A program made the translations under genes and the position numbers. The notes below the pieces were generated by a model, which was given only the letters and a program-made list of their open reading frames with translations, was not told the origin of the DNA and did no database searches. Shown in pieces: positions 1-11,400 of a stretch of 37,096 nt of DNA. Each line of letters starts with the position of its first letter. The stretch's first letter is position 1. The stretch comes from a virus, in the IMG/VR virus record IMGVR_UViG_3300034061_006882, positions 1 to 37,096 of that record. One strand, given 5' to 3'.

Positions 1-1793
1 AAAGAATAAATGTTAACTTCAAGTTGGCCGTATTGAGCGGATACTGGAATTATTACTGAATACCATTTATCGTATTTTAAAGGTCCGACTGGAAAAGTGT
101 AATTCGTTCCGTTTATATTAACATAAACAGTGGTAGTTGCATCAATTCCATCAATATCAACTAGATTACAGGTAACGGTCATTCCCTTTTCTTGAAAATT
201 ATCGAATCCATCAATTAACTTTATGGATTGTGTGCCTTTATTAAATTTAACTAGGGCACTAAACGTCATGTTTGGAGTATTCACGGTTGAGGCAACTGAT
301 TTATAAACAACGGCATTCTCTGATTGCTTGAATTGAAAAACTCCAGCTGAAAATTCGGTGATGTCTCTACGATCGCTTGCGTTAAATCCTAAATTCTTGT
401 AACCTTCAACTGCAACGTATTTTCCAGTAGCTGGATTGTATGAATCCTTAGGACCATTCATTTTAACAGGTAGAGGTTTACCCGAACTACTTATAGTAGA
501 ATCGCCAGTATTCAATCGCCTAGCGGTCCAGGCCTTGTAAATTTCGCTATCTTGATATGCATAGATTGTGTACGGTTGACTAGGTGTAAGTTCTTGATCA
601 GCCGATGTTCCGTTAGATACTACCGAATAGTTAACGATTGCTGGTTTAACTCCGCTCATATCATAATAATATTCAATCAATGGAGCATAATTAAACGTGT
701 AGTCCAAAATCTTATTACTTAGGTCCGGATGAATTGATCTGCGGGTCTCATCGAATTTATGGGATATCGTCTTGTATTGTTTCTTATCAAGTGCGTCCTT
801 CTTTTGAACCTCAGCCGGTTTACCAAACAGTTCATCGCTTGACATGATGATGTTATCTAGGAATCGACGGTCCTCAGTTTTCATTAGCATGTCAATGTTT
901 GGACTGAATTTTGTCAATTGTATTTTCCAATAGAGAGGTTCCATCATGAATCCTCTAAACAGATACGAGCCTTGGATTTCGTACATTCTATTGGTTAATG
1001 GAAAGTACATGTAATCTCTTTTACGCGGCTGGGTGTCCGGTCCAAATATTGACTGAAAGTATATGTGATCAATATGAATCTCGAAAGGAATTTCAAAATC
1101 CACTCCGAATTCAGTGAAGTTTGGTTTGTTATCTGGGAAAGTATTATTCGGTACAACAACCTTAACACATTTGCGATCGGTTGTTTTGAAAAGGGTCCAT
1201 TCCTTGAATATGAAATCTCCACCGTCCCTATCTGGTTCAGTTTTAAAGTAGACAACTTCATGGCCAAACAATTTATTGGTCTGGAAACTAAGTTCCTTTG
1301 CAATACCGATTGCCGTACCAACCTCATAGGGTTTAAAACTAGCTTCTCTTTCAGCAATAATTGCTGGACAGCGTTCGCTTGAACAATAAACAGTCGGTGT
1401 GAATAGTGATTCAGCAATGTAAGTACTATTCAATCTAAATTTAACTGAATTAACGGTTAATGGTGTTGTGATTTGATTGTAAGTCGTATCATCGTACTCG
1501 TACTTTACTTCTATAAAGACTGGTGCATCACCAAAGTCTAGAACAGCAAGCTCGCTTAGGTCAGCTGGCGAAAACGGATACCACAGTGACCAATTTCCAC
1601 GGTCGGACGAGTATCTCATCTTACGAATAATGTTTGCTGAACTTGCACTACCTAGGTCAAGATCCTCGTCAAAGCCAACGATATTGAGTGCACCAGGCAC
1701 AGGTTCTCCAGTAGAAAAAATTCTGTAATTCTTACTGAAAGTGATGGTGTTTTTCGGAGGCTCCGGAATTACCTTGTAGGTGATTACTTGCAT
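1..1793 (-). CDS. Large virion-like protein, 3' end outside window (partial)
   Basis: An uninterrupted minus-strand reading frame runs from an ATG at 1793 to the window edge (597 codons visible, no stop). It begins MQVITYKVIPEPPKNTITFS. An AAAGGA sequence about 8 bases upstream is one of the few Shine-Dalgarno-like sites here. Residues around 235-300 contain FGPDTQPRKRDYMYFPLTNR followed by MYEIQGSYLFRGFMMEPLYW. The pattern 'RDYMYFPL-x-NRMYEI ... PLYWKIQLTKFSP' reminds me of the neck protein gp14 family of T4-like phages (xRDxxYFPLxxxLFEI...PFYxL), but the match is weak. Residues 400-597 are Ser/Thr/Asn-rich and beta-like, as in virion proteins. It diverges from the gene at 1874 and has its own late-type promoter box. 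The reading frame is certain; the function is not. A virion structural role is likely from context. Confidence 0.75.
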   Translation of the reverse strand, partial: MQVITYKVIPEPPKNTITFSKNYRIFSTGEPVPGALNIVGFDEDLDLGSASSANIIRKMRYSSDRGNWSLWYPFSPADLSELAVLDFGDAPVFIEVKYEYDDTTYNQITTPLTVNSVKFRLNSTYIAESLFTPTVYCSSERCPAIIAEREASFKPYEVGTAIGIAKELSFQTNKLFGHEVVYFKTEPDRDGGDFIFKEWTLFKTTDRKCVKVVVPNNTFPDNKPNFTEFGVDFEIPFEIHIDHIYFQSIFGPDTQPRKRDYMYFPLTNRMYEIQGSYLFRGFMMEPLYWKIQLTKFSPNIDMLMKTEDRRFLDNIIMSSDELFGKPAEVQKKDALDKKQYKTISHKFDETRRSIHPDLSNKILDYTFNYAPLIEYYYDMSGVKPAIVNYSVVSNGTSADQELTPSQPYTIYAYQDSEIYKAWTARRLNTGDSTISSSGKPLPVKMNGPKDSYNPATGKYVAVEGYKNLGFNASDRRDITEFSAGVFQFKQSENAVVYKSVASTVNTPNMTFSALVKFNKGTQSIKLIDGFDNFQEKGMTVTCNLVDIDGIDATTTVYVNINGTNYTFPVGPLKYDKWYSVIIPVSAQYGQLEVNIYS

Positions 1794-1810
1794 TAAAAAA
1801 TCCTTTTTGT

Positions 1811-1818
1811 TATTTATC
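1811..1818 (-). promoter_or_regulatory. Candidate late promoter box (GATAAATA)
   Basis: On the minus strand this reads GATAAATA, one mismatch from the T4 late -10 element TATAAATA. It lies 17 bases upstream of the ATG at 1793, which would give a short leader carrying AAAGGA. A gp55-like sigma factor is encoded at 22037-22456. Motif and position only; no transcription start is known. Confidence 0.45.
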
Positions 1819-1844
1819 GCAGCGGATCTAGGTTTTAGCCGTCA

Positions 1845-1852
1845 AATAAATA
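1845..1852 (+). promoter_or_regulatory. Candidate late promoter box (AATAAATA)
   Basis: Plus-strand AATAAATA, 21 bases before the ATG at 1874, is back-to-back with the minus-strand GATAAATA at 1811-1818. The 80-bp gap 1794-1873 would then be a compact divergent pair of late promoters. Known: gp55-type sigma factors read TATAAATA in T4. Inferred: AATAAATA is this phage's variant. Confidence 0.42.
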
Positions 1853-1873
1853 ATAAGAAAAATCGGGGTACAC

Positions 1874-2665
1874 ATGAAGCCTTTAAACCCCAAGCTTGTG
1901 CTAGACCCAATGTGGCTCTGTCAAGCGAATTTTGTTGACCTAGAGTATTACACGTACATTCTCTTGGACGCGAAGCAGAAGTATCTCTCAAACTTAGATA
2001 GTGACTTTTCCAACTTCTACGAAATAGTATTTCATTACCTAAATTTAAACACAGTAATAGCTGATAAAAAGGTTTACGATTCACATTTGAATGTGGTCAG
2101 GTCACACGAAAAGTTAATGGAAATAGTAACTCAATTGGCCCAGCCCGATGACTCTAATGGTAAGAATATCATTAAGGCATGCTCATCCATCTTGTCTGAA
2201 GTAATGGCATCGTATCTAAGAAAACAGATTCCAGTATTAGAACACATTCACTTTCATTTAAACAATAATCAAATACACAAACAGGATGTGATCTATATTG
2301 TTAGTAAGTCCACTAAATTAGACAGGTACGAGGTTTACAGATTAAACCTAAAGAGTAAATGCAATTTAGGTTACTCTATCAAAAGAAAGGCGGTATTGGA
2401 TTTACCAGGTCTAAAGAATTCCGAGTTTAAGTCCCGGCTGCTTGAGGCAAAACCTAACTTGACCGATTTTAATCCTGACCAGAATGTGATAGTCGTTTCA
2501 GGCACGGACCATGTTGTTCTGTCTGACGGAATTTGTCTTGCAAAGGACATTATCTTGGTCAATCGTATCATGAAACCCGTCCATGGATTCGATCCTAATG
2601 TTCTACTGGATTACAGTCGAATGCTAGAAAAAAAGAAGGCTATTCCATTTAAGCTAAAGGCTTAA
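1874..2665 (+). CDS. Conserved-looking hypothetical protein, lone plus-strand gene
   Basis: This 263-residue protein starts at an ATG preceded by GGGGTACAC and begins MKPLNPKLVLDPMWLCQANF. I do not recognise it. No signal peptide, membrane segment or enzyme motif is apparent. It is mixed alpha/beta with a His-rich stretch near residues 125-137 (EHIHFHLNNNQIH) and a basic C-terminus (EKKKAIPFKLKA). It is the only rightward gene inside a leftward block of structural genes. Its stop TAA (2663-2665) overlaps the stop of the convergent fibre gene within a shared TTAA. Its AATAAATA box suggests late expression with the virion genes, so a small structural, assembly or chaperone role is possible. The length and the absence of a competing long frame support a real gene. 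Confidence 0.8.
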   Translation: MKPLNPKLVLDPMWLCQANFVDLEYYTYILLDAKQKYLSNLDSDFSNFYEIVFHYLNLNTVIADKKVYDSHLNVVRSHEKLMEIVTQLAQPDDSNGKNIIKACSSILSEVMASYLRKQIPVLEHIHFHLNNNQIHKQDVIYIVSKSTKLDRYEVYRLNLKSKCNLGYSIKRKAVLDLPGLKNSEFKSRLLEAKPNLTDFNPDQNVIVVSGTDHVVLSDGICLAKDIILVNRIMKPVHGFDPNVLLDYSRMLEKKKAIPFKLKA

Positions 2666-5499
2666 GTTGCAGTTTCGTACGTAAAGTGACATTGAAATCT
2701 GATTAACTTTTCGAATAGGTTTGCATCTGCTGTATTTCCGGCTGCTGGAATCCATGCTTCATATAGGCAGTCAAGTGCAGTGACTGGACTCAGTCTACTT
2801 GTACCAAAAGTTCGGCGTCCGCCGGATGAGGTGAACGCGTTAGTATCTGCAAAATCTCTTTCGCCAAAGAATAGCGCAGCCGGTGAATAGCTGCTCTCCG
2901 GATCAAAAACTGGTGGACCACTAACTGTAAATCTGGTATTAACTACACCGATTCTAATTTCCGACTTTCCAGTTGGATTGATTGGTAACATGTTAGAAAC
3001 TAGGCCGATTGCTCCGCCTGTTTCAACTCCTCCACCGCTTGCAACTCCCGCGCTAACGGTTAGTGGATTCTGATAGAACGCTGGATATTGTACGATTGGA
3101 TAGCTTGGACCTAATCCGAAAGGATTAGGAAAACCGCTCACATTATTGTCTATTTGTAGATTATAGGTTCCGGCCAGCACGGTTGAACTAAGCTGGTCAA
3201 CATCGGGATCAAACAGAGTGGCATTTACTGAACCAGCCGATGGAGCAACTGCTGCGCCAAACGGTAAAGTAAGCCCTATTGCACAGCTACCCAGCCAATC
3301 ACGATTGACGTCATATAGGAAATCACAGCGACTTGCATTTGTACCAGCAGTAAAGACCTGAGTCAGTGTATTGACCGAGTCCCATGTTCCAGTATATCGA
3401 GTTGTTATCCAGTTAAAACTTGGATTGATTGCAAAGTTCACCCAACATGTAACCTTTTTTCCGACCTTTACGTATCGAGCATAGGTAACATCAATTGGAA
3501 TATCACGCCATGTGTAATTTGGACCTGACCCAAGAGGACCGTATAGACCAAGCTCATAAACTGGTCCTGATGTAAATAGGGGAGGTTGATAGTATGCTCG
3601 AGCTGGCCCGTTCAAAGACGACGCAGGTCCTTGAGTAGAGGCCATGAGTTGTTTAAATGATGGATTTGACGTTGCTTGATTTTGTAAGGCTCCGCCATAA
3701 AGAACTGGGGTCCACGTGCCTTCTTCGTAATCATCAAGCGTGTTTTCATCGGTTGATACAACTTGAGTTACCGGGAAAGGCAATCCCTGAGCAAGTCGAT
3801 TTTCTTTTACAACGACCGCATTATTTAGAGAAATTGTTGCCGCTGCATTTGAGGTTTGAAGTCTAAGATTACCATTTACTGCAGTGATCGTCCAAGTTGT
3901 ACCGGAACCAGAGGCAAAATCAATTCCGGTTGATTTTAGAGTTGAGGTAACTCCCGAACCCAATACGATATTTTGATTAAAGTTGAAAGTTACTCCACTT
4001 GGAGCATCGAAATCAATTGAGTTATTATTAGCTGGATTGAATCCTATTGCAAAGTAATTAACTGTTAAACCTCCTCCAAAGCTTGAGTTTCGCTTAAAAA
4101 ATAAGCCATCGACGCTGACTCCTGCAGCAACTGCAGTCGACTCGGTATTTGCTAATATGTGCTCATTAGTTAATTTCATTTCAACGGTTCGGCCGACTGA
4201 TTGTGAAGTGCCAGCCTTGTTGATTAACCAACGGTGCTCGCTATTTCTTCGAGGTGAGAATGATTCAGCAACTTCACTACCGCTTGAGGAAAGATCGTAT
4301 TCTGCTCGGAGCATGTAGTCTCCTGGATCAGCAGTGGTTCCACCGCTTAATGTGAATCCGCCTAATCGGTACTTTCGGATTCTTAGATTTTCAAAGCTTG
4401 GACTAATTAAGAAGTTTTGAGTAGTGATTCCATCGTATGCAGTCGGCAGAGTGTCTAATGAACCTAGTTCAATTTGACCTCTGTAACCCTTTGCACTTGG
4501 GTCGGTTTCAAATTCCTTTGCAGCAGATGCCGTGCTATTAAAGAACGAGTAAACTGCTAAATTTGAAGTTTGTGGAAATATACTGTCTACTGATGCTGGA
4601 TAAGTTATGAATTTATGCGGAGCTCCTGAATTCAAAGCTCCTAAACTCGTAAGATCTATTACTGGAGTCCCAGCCAAGGCCTGAACATACGTCTCACAAA
4701 GAGAAAATACGGTTAAACTTGGAGCGTACACGTAATATCCGCTGTTATTGGTTAGTCCACCGATTGAGGTACCGCCCTCGTTCGAATAAGTTACGAATTG
4801 GCCAGTACTTAATCCGTGACCTGCTGATACGGTTATTTGATTATTTGTTAAACTTACAACGGATGAGCTACTTGCGTTAAATGATACTTCGGTTGATGAA
4901 TTTAAAATGGCAGCAATGTTTGACCCGACTAGGGATAATGAGCGGGTCTTTAGCTCATTGAAATTATAGAGAACTGTCTGGTAATTTGTTCCTAATCCTG
5001 GGATTACAAAGTTAGGGTCAGTACTAGTCACGCTATTAGTTAAATCTAAACCTGCTGTAACTCTAGGTTTTACAACTCTAGACGTGGCTCCCAATCTAAC
5101 GTAGGGTGAAATATTTGTACCCAAGGCGGCCTGCACTAGTGAATTAAAATCAGTTAGTACTTCCCAACCAAAGATATTCGATCCGCTAGTTGAAACCCTT
5201 TTAAGAACTTTGTCAGATGTGATCAGAATATCGCCTATTGTAATGCCAGCAGGTGCACCAAACGGAGCGCTTGTGGCTGCTGTCGCTGGAGTTGTTCCAT
5301 AAATGACTGATCCAGTTGGGCCGGCTGGGCCGATTGGACCGATTGGACCAGCTGGGCCGATTGGACCAGTTAAACCAGTTGGACCAGTTCCACCTATACC
5401 AAGTGCAATTAATTGATTGAAGTTGAAGTTTACTTTGTTTGAGACCTCAACTTGACTATCGGTTGCGAATATCTCCTTTAAATTTATAATGACTGCCAT
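2662..5499 (-). CDS. Tail or whisker fibre protein with collagen-like segment
   Basis: This 945-residue protein starts at an ATG sharing one base with the stop of the upstream 2077-codon gene (TAATG), so the two are probably translationally coupled. The N-terminus (INLKEIFATDSQVEVSNKVN, then FNFNQL) followed by collagen-like triplets at residues 37-63 resembles the attachment end of many T4-like marine and Bacteroidota phage fibres. Residues around 595-610 contain NTLDDYEEGTWTPVL, a motif often found in phage fibre and spike proteins just before the distal, receptor-facing domain. The rest is Ser/Thr/Gly/Asn-rich beta-type sequence, and the C-terminus ends in HFTYETAT. The likely role is host adsorption as a tail fibre, whisker or head fibre; the exact location on the virion cannot be read. 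No intramolecular chaperone or endosialidase-type C-terminus was recognised. Confidence 0.82.
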   Translation of the reverse strand: MAVIINLKEIFATDSQVEVSNKVNFNFNQLIALGIGGTGPTGLTGPIGPAGPIGPIGPAGPTGSVIYGTTPATAATSAPFGAPAGITIGDILITSDKVLKRVSTSGSNIFGWEVLTDFNSLVQAALGTNISPYVRLGATSRVVKPRVTAGLDLTNSVTSTDPNFVIPGLGTNYQTVLYNFNELKTRSLSLVGSNIAAILNSSTEVSFNASSSSVVSLTNNQITVSAGHGLSTGQFVTYSNEGGTSIGGLTNNSGYYVYAPSLTVFSLCETYVQALAGTPVIDLTSLGALNSGAPHKFITYPASVDSIFPQTSNLAVYSFFNSTASAAKEFETDPSAKGYRGQIELGSLDTLPTAYDGITTQNFLISPSFENLRIRKYRLGGFTLSGGTTADPGDYMLRAEYDLSSSGSEVAESFSPRRNSEHRWLINKAGTSQSVGRTVEMKLTNEHILANTESTAVAAGVSVDGLFFKRNSSFGGGLTVNYFAIGFNPANNNSIDFDAPSGVTFNFNQNIVLGSGVTSTLKSTGIDFASGSGTTWTITAVNGNLRLQTSNAAATISLNNAVVVKENRLAQGLPFPVTQVVSTDENTLDDYEEGTWTPVLYGGALQNQATSNPSFKQLMASTQGPASSLNGPARAYYQPPLFTSGPVYELGLYGPLGSGPNYTWRDIPIDVTYARYVKVGKKVTCWVNFAINPSFNWITTRYTGTWDSVNTLTQVFTAGTNASRCDFLYDVNRDWLGSCAIGLTLPFGAAVAPSAGSVNATLFDPDVDQLSSTVLAGTYNLQIDNNVSGFPNPFGLGPSYPIVQYPAFYQNPLTVSAGVASGGGVETGGAIGLVSNMLPINPTGKSEIRIGVVNTRFTVSGPPVFDPESSYSPAALFFGERDFADTNAFTSSGGRRTFGTSRLSPVTALDCLYEAWIPAAGNTADANLFEKLIRFQCHFTYETAT
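5311..5391 (-). repeat. Collagen-like Gly-X-Y repeat, nine triplets
   Basis: Codons 37-63 of the fibre gene encode nine xxG triplets: GTG, PTG, LTG, PIG, PAG, PIG, PIG, PAG, PTG. On the plus strand they appear as repeated 'ggaccgattggacc' and 'ccagctgggccg' units. Such segments form short triple helices that trimerise phage fibres. The near-identical units could expand or shrink by slippage. Confidence 0.88.
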
Positions 5500-8400
5500 T
5501 AAATGAATTTAATTTTTATTTTTGGTACTAGTTTTATGCCAGTGTTAGGTTTTATCAAAATCGAGCCTTCGACTAGGTTTGATTTGGTATTATTTATTTT
5601 GACATTTCGAACTAGGATATAACCTAGATCTCCAAGCAAATCGTAATCGAGTTGGATGAAATTAACTAAGTTATTAGGTATTGTACTATCATTTAGTGAA
5701 TAGAACTCGAAACTGTCAATTGAATACAGTTTAATTAAATTAGTCGAGCAGTATTGAGCTAGATATTGTTCAAAAGTTAGATCGCCAAGAAATTCTGTAC
5801 TTGTTGTGATTTGTCCACCCAACTCATCTTTAAAGAACTTTTGGAATTCAGAGCGAAGCCCGTTATCTGATAGGTGTTTGGTTATCAAGTCAGATATGTT
5901 CAATTTAAAACGAACTTCATTTCCAAAAATTGAGTATTCCAAGTTTGCAGCAGTGGCAGTTGATGTTAAGAAATTTGAGTTAGTTACTTCAAGAGACGTG
6001 AATGACTCAATTGTAAAACTATTCGGAACATTGATAAGCTTCGAAACAAATGAATAATCTTCGGTAACTCGACGGCTTCCTGGAATTCTAGAGAATGAGC
6101 TCTTTTGTGAGTACTCAAAGTGGTAGTTGTAGTCCCAACTAGAAGACAAGATATTTAATGAAGTGCGGTCAATTGGAGTTTCGCCAATTAATGGGTACTC
6201 GGCTGAATAATTCTGACTATTTTCAAGATCGAGAATTGAGGTTCTTGAATACTTGACAAATTCAAACTCCGGTAATATAAAGAAGTTTTCAACATGCGGA
6301 TTTAGACATGCGTTTGCGCTAGTCAAGTCATTTTCATTTATTGAAAAGTTGTACTTAAATCCAGCGATTGGTCTAGTTATGATATCGTATTCCCCAGAGT
6401 ATCGATTAACTGAGTATGCTTGAGAATTAACTTCACTTAGCGTAACTCCGGCAATTTGATTAATTTGCCCAGACTGAACAGCCTCTTGCGAAATTTTTAC
6501 AATGGTAGATTTTGAAATTTCATCTGCTGTTAATACCTCCATTGAGATCTTTTTAGCATTTAGATTGATACCGTCGGTGTAAGTCTCCCAACTAATCACC
6601 TCTTGTGATTTGTCCAATAGCTGAACAAATTTAGCAAACGAAAGATTTCCAAATAATTTTTCAAAGTACTTGACTCCTCCAAATATTTGAAAGTGCTGAG
6701 CTTCATCTACCCAGGTCGAAGTAGTTCCATTTGGAATACCTACTTCAGAGTAAGAGAATGAAACGATATCTCCTAAATTAATAGTTGCCGGGATGACAGT
6801 CTTAAGAGATTTAGTTGGGATTTGAGTCAAAATGACTAGATTTTGATTTGCTCCAGCTATCCCATCTTCGGTCAATGTAATATTGGATAAGTTGGTTGGA
6901 GTTGGCAAAACTGGTACACTTGAAGGGCCACTGACGTTTTGAATCTGTAAAACAATATTCTTTTGTCCAGGTTTTATTACATAAAATGGAGAAAATCCAA
7001 TATTCGATTGCTCTATTTCTGAGTCAGCGGTTGAGTCGTAGTCTAGCAATCCAACAAGTTCACGAGTTTCAATAGATTCAGGCAATAAGCTAATTGTGCT
7101 TACATTGATTCCACTTGTGGATAAGTCAACTCCCCTAGAAAGCTTAATTGTTGAGTATGCGGCTGCCCGGTTATTGTACTTTTTATTTTTTGCAAAATAC
7201 AAGAAAGAGTGAGTTAAATTAGAAACATCACTAAATTCAATTCTATAATCACCGGATACTGAATCATAGTAAGACAAATTGTGCTCTACTGAAAATTCAT
7301 CAACTGCCGTAGAGTTTGAATCAATTGTGCTTGGTACAATCCAGTTAGCTTTGAATAGGACCGCTGTTCCATTAGTGATGCTTGCAGATATTCCACCGCT
7401 GACATAAGAGATCGGGATTGTGAAAACTCCAGAAGAGTAAGTAACGGAGGAGGCTACTGAGTAAATAACGTCTTGATAACTTGAATTAGCAATGCCGTAT
7501 GCTATTTTGAATTCGTTGCCACTCTGTAAAAGTTGATTTAGTTTGTAACTTTGATCAATTGATCCATTCGTAAAAAATGAAGAACTTGAAGTTGAAATTT
7601 GATTAATTGCTAAAGTTCCACCGCTTAATGTATTATTAAAAACTCCTGAACTTGGATCAAGTTGACCTGCACCAGCAGACGCAGTATTTAGCGTCCAGCT
7701 ATCTTGAAATTCAGATTGGATTCTAACGCTAGGATACGTTCCTTGATTTAAAATTAATGGCAAAGCCTGAGTAACATTAGCATAGGTCCTTTCTCCTAGG
7801 CGATCGCCATTTGAGATTAGTCCATTATTAACGTCTTCATAAACCCTAGACCCAGTGGAAGCAATTATTGAAGAGTATAGGGCAACTGGAGAACTCGATG
7901 GCGAAATTACTGGTGCGTAAATAATATGCACAGTTTCACCCAAGTCAGCTGGAATCAAGGTTGCTCCATTAATTAAGTTTAAGTAGGTTGTTAAACTCGA
8001 AACAGTAATCGTTCGATCAATTGAGTATCGAGTAGGCATTTCCCTAAATGTATTATTGAATACGGTAGTTTGATCGATTAGATCACCAGTAGGTATTGAC
8101 CAATCGGCAGTTAGGATTGTTGAATCTAGCATTGCTTTGTGGCCTATTGCTATCTCAATTAATACGGTAATTGCTTTAGCATTTGTGTTTTCAATCACTC
8201 TATACTTTATAGGTTGTCTAGTAACGGTTGGAACCTCCTTGATCGGCTTGACTAAAACGCTGAATTTGTAATCTTCAAATCGAGTTGTGTCTACTATTAA
8301 ATTTCCAAAATCATCAATTTCATAAAATCTAAATTTGGCTCCTTTAAACGTAGTTTCATACTGTTTGGTGAATTGATTCTTATTTAGAATTGAATACCTA

Positions 8401-11400
8401 AATTGTGGACGATCTACTTCAAACCCGTCAACTTTTGGAATGTACGTAAAATAGGTTTCAAAATATTGAGATGATGATGTTAATTGGTTAACATCAATCG
8501 GTGAATCGAAATATGAAAAGTTATATCGTGCAAGCTTAGGATCATTTAAGTATCCAAAGTCAGACTCTATATAAAACCATTCATGCGTCATTTTTTCAGG
8601 AGTTGGAGAAGTTTCACGATGAGAAGGTCCAAAATTATCCTTTCCAAACATAAGGTCAGAGTTTAGTCGATATGGATTATCACGACTGTCGGTTGAATCC
8701 TCTAGGCCCCACTTAGTTATGTATGGAATTACTCTGCCAGTAGACGCATATTCTTTATTAAAATTTTCAAGGTACACATGGTACTCGCTTGACACATTTC
8801 CTAAAACATAACGATCACGATTACCATAGGTCAAACTTTGTTGACTTTGGTATGCATGATCAGCCTTTAGTGCAAACGGTCCACTAAAATCAATCAAGTC
8901 ATTAGACTCATCATAATATGCTAAATCTAATCTGTCTGGATATACTGTACTGGTCGGATCAATTGTTGTATTTGGTCTCTTTTTTCCGTATATTAAAATT
9001 GCATCCCCTCTAACTACCGAGTATTTTGATAATTGGTTAGTATTTTGCCAAACTAGTGGACGGGCAGCTGTCCCAACTGAGGCGGCATTATATAGTTGAC
9101 CATTTATTTCAATATCACCATCTCCTATTATTTGGTATGAGTACTTTGTAAAGTCCAATAGTGTAACATTAGGAGGAATGTAAATGTCTTTATATAGATC
9201 AAGTAGTAAATTTCTAGAATATCGAGTTGAGTAAGTTGAGAAATCAAGATCCAGTACTTCAAAAATAGAAAGTACTCCGATTTTGGGTTTAAAAAGCTTT
9301 CTGATTTCAATTTTATCGTAATTAACGTTAACTACTTCATCATCAACTAGTTCAAGAGTTGCATAAGTATTGAAGTAATTGATTGCGTTTGTTTGGTCCT
9401 CATCTGATAGGCCGTTTTTGATTAAATCGGCTGCTCTACACACTCGACTAATTTTTGACCAATTATTATTGGTCTTCACGACTACATCATCAAGTAATGG
9501 AGTTAACTTTTCAATGTTTCCAATATCAATGATCGCATGAGGTTTACTTAAAAATCCTCCATCCGCCCAAACTAACGAATTTGTAGACTCGCCATTTATT
9601 TTAAAAGTCGATGAAGCTGCTGTTATTACCTTAATTTTTAATTCGCCATACGTATCTCCAAATTTTAGAGACTGTATGAATACCGTATCATTGAAAGGTA
9701 CTGCAAAAATAGATGCATCTCTTAATTCTATTACAGCATTGTAAATTGCTTGTGTGATTTGGCTAATATCTAAATCCGCATTAACGTATATTCGAGAACC
9801 GTAAACTCCTTCAACATACTGAGTTCCGTCAAAGTACCACTTGCTGTTGTTGATCGATGAAATGTATTGGGTCCCTATCGTAGCTGGCGAATATTGTGAG
9901 TTAGACGGAGGTACTGCATTCGGATCAAGCGCTGAGAAACTCACAGTTGGAATAGTTGGATAATCTACAGTGTATGCAGTTCCAGTTGGTAAGCTTGAAG
10001 GTCCGCCAGTAAAGTAAGATTTCACAAAGACGATTTCATCGTATCTTCCACCTATGTCATTTACATCCAGGCAACTTCCACTAGGGTGGTATATTCTAAG
10101 ACGGTCTAAATGATCTGGTTTATTAACGAACTGTAACGCAACCGTCGATTTAGTATCAATTGTTGAAACTGAGGCAGTCGGCTGAGAAATTAAATCAGTA
10201 GGTCCAAAGAAAGTACCTAGATCAACACTCACATTATCTATTTTAAAAGTTACCAAAGTACCGCTTTGATTCCAGTCATTTGAATTAATTAAATGAAGGT
10301 CTCCAGTTTTTCCCTTGATATAAGGAAAGAAGAGAGTTTCAGTTGATGTTCTATTCTGATTAATATCGCTAAGATTTTGGCCAATTGACTTTCCGTTAAG
10401 TTTGACACCAGTTGAATTAGTTAAGGTAAGTGAAATATCGTCTGATTGATTGTATCTTACTGGTAAAACCTGATCATTAACTAATGGGTCAAAAATAAGA
10501 GTATCGAGCTCAACCCATGGGTCGCTAATTGTTGAGCTTTGCAGTTCAAACTTAATAGGATTGATATTATTGGCAGTTATTGTGAGCTGGACAGATGAAG
10601 GAAAATTTATGTATGTGCCGGAAATTGTCAAAACACCGCTGTTGAATGTTACACCAGTGACTGAGATATTTACTGAATCGCTAAATGAAATGTTATTGAC
10701 TCCTAGATCGTCTAAATTTGTGCCGGTCACTTGCAAACTAAATGTTGAACTAGGAGACAGCGATAATTGATCTACTGTTTCAACTGCAACTACTTGCTCA
10801 GAAGACTCAGCATACATTCGATCCAGGTCAATTTCAAATTCTTCTAGATCAATATCATTACAATAAAAACCGAAATACCTATTGAAGTCATACGGGTCTG
10901 ACGTAATATCGTCAAACAAGAATTCCATGTTTAAAATTTTAGGATAGACTATTTTGTTCCTCTCGTATCCTAATGTTATAAATTCATCTACTTTTAATAG
11001 AGGTAAGGCTCTGCTAAATACTGTACTTAACTGTTCAGGAATTTCAACATACGTACCAGATGAGATTGAGGCGCCTCTATACAAAGAGTACCCGTCAATC
11101 TTATGGTTAACGTACAGAGGTTTTTTGGTGAACATTGGGTTCTTAGCCATGTTCTCCAAGTATTGTCCAATTTTTGAAGTTTTACCAAGGTCAAAAACTT
11201 TTACAATAGTCGAATGTTTAAAAGCTTCGGTTGCAAAGTCTTGAACTGAAATATTTTGCAAAGTCTTTCCTTGGCCTGCTGTGTAGTTTGAAGGTCCTGG
11301 TATTTTAAAAATGACAAATTTAGTAGGAACGACTTGGTCTAAATACAGAGGAGCTAAATACGAAAACTTTTCCAAGTATTGTCTACTTGTTAAGTATTTT

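Noticed and set aside
995-1417. 140-codon minus-strand ORF and the 105-codon plus-strand ORF opposite it
   Set aside because: Both are shadows of the large minus-strand frame that runs uninterrupted from 1793 to the window edge.
5311-5391. Short CRISPR-like or tandem DNA repeat
   Set aside because: The periodicity is codon triplets of a collagen-like segment inside an open frame, not repeat-spacer structure.
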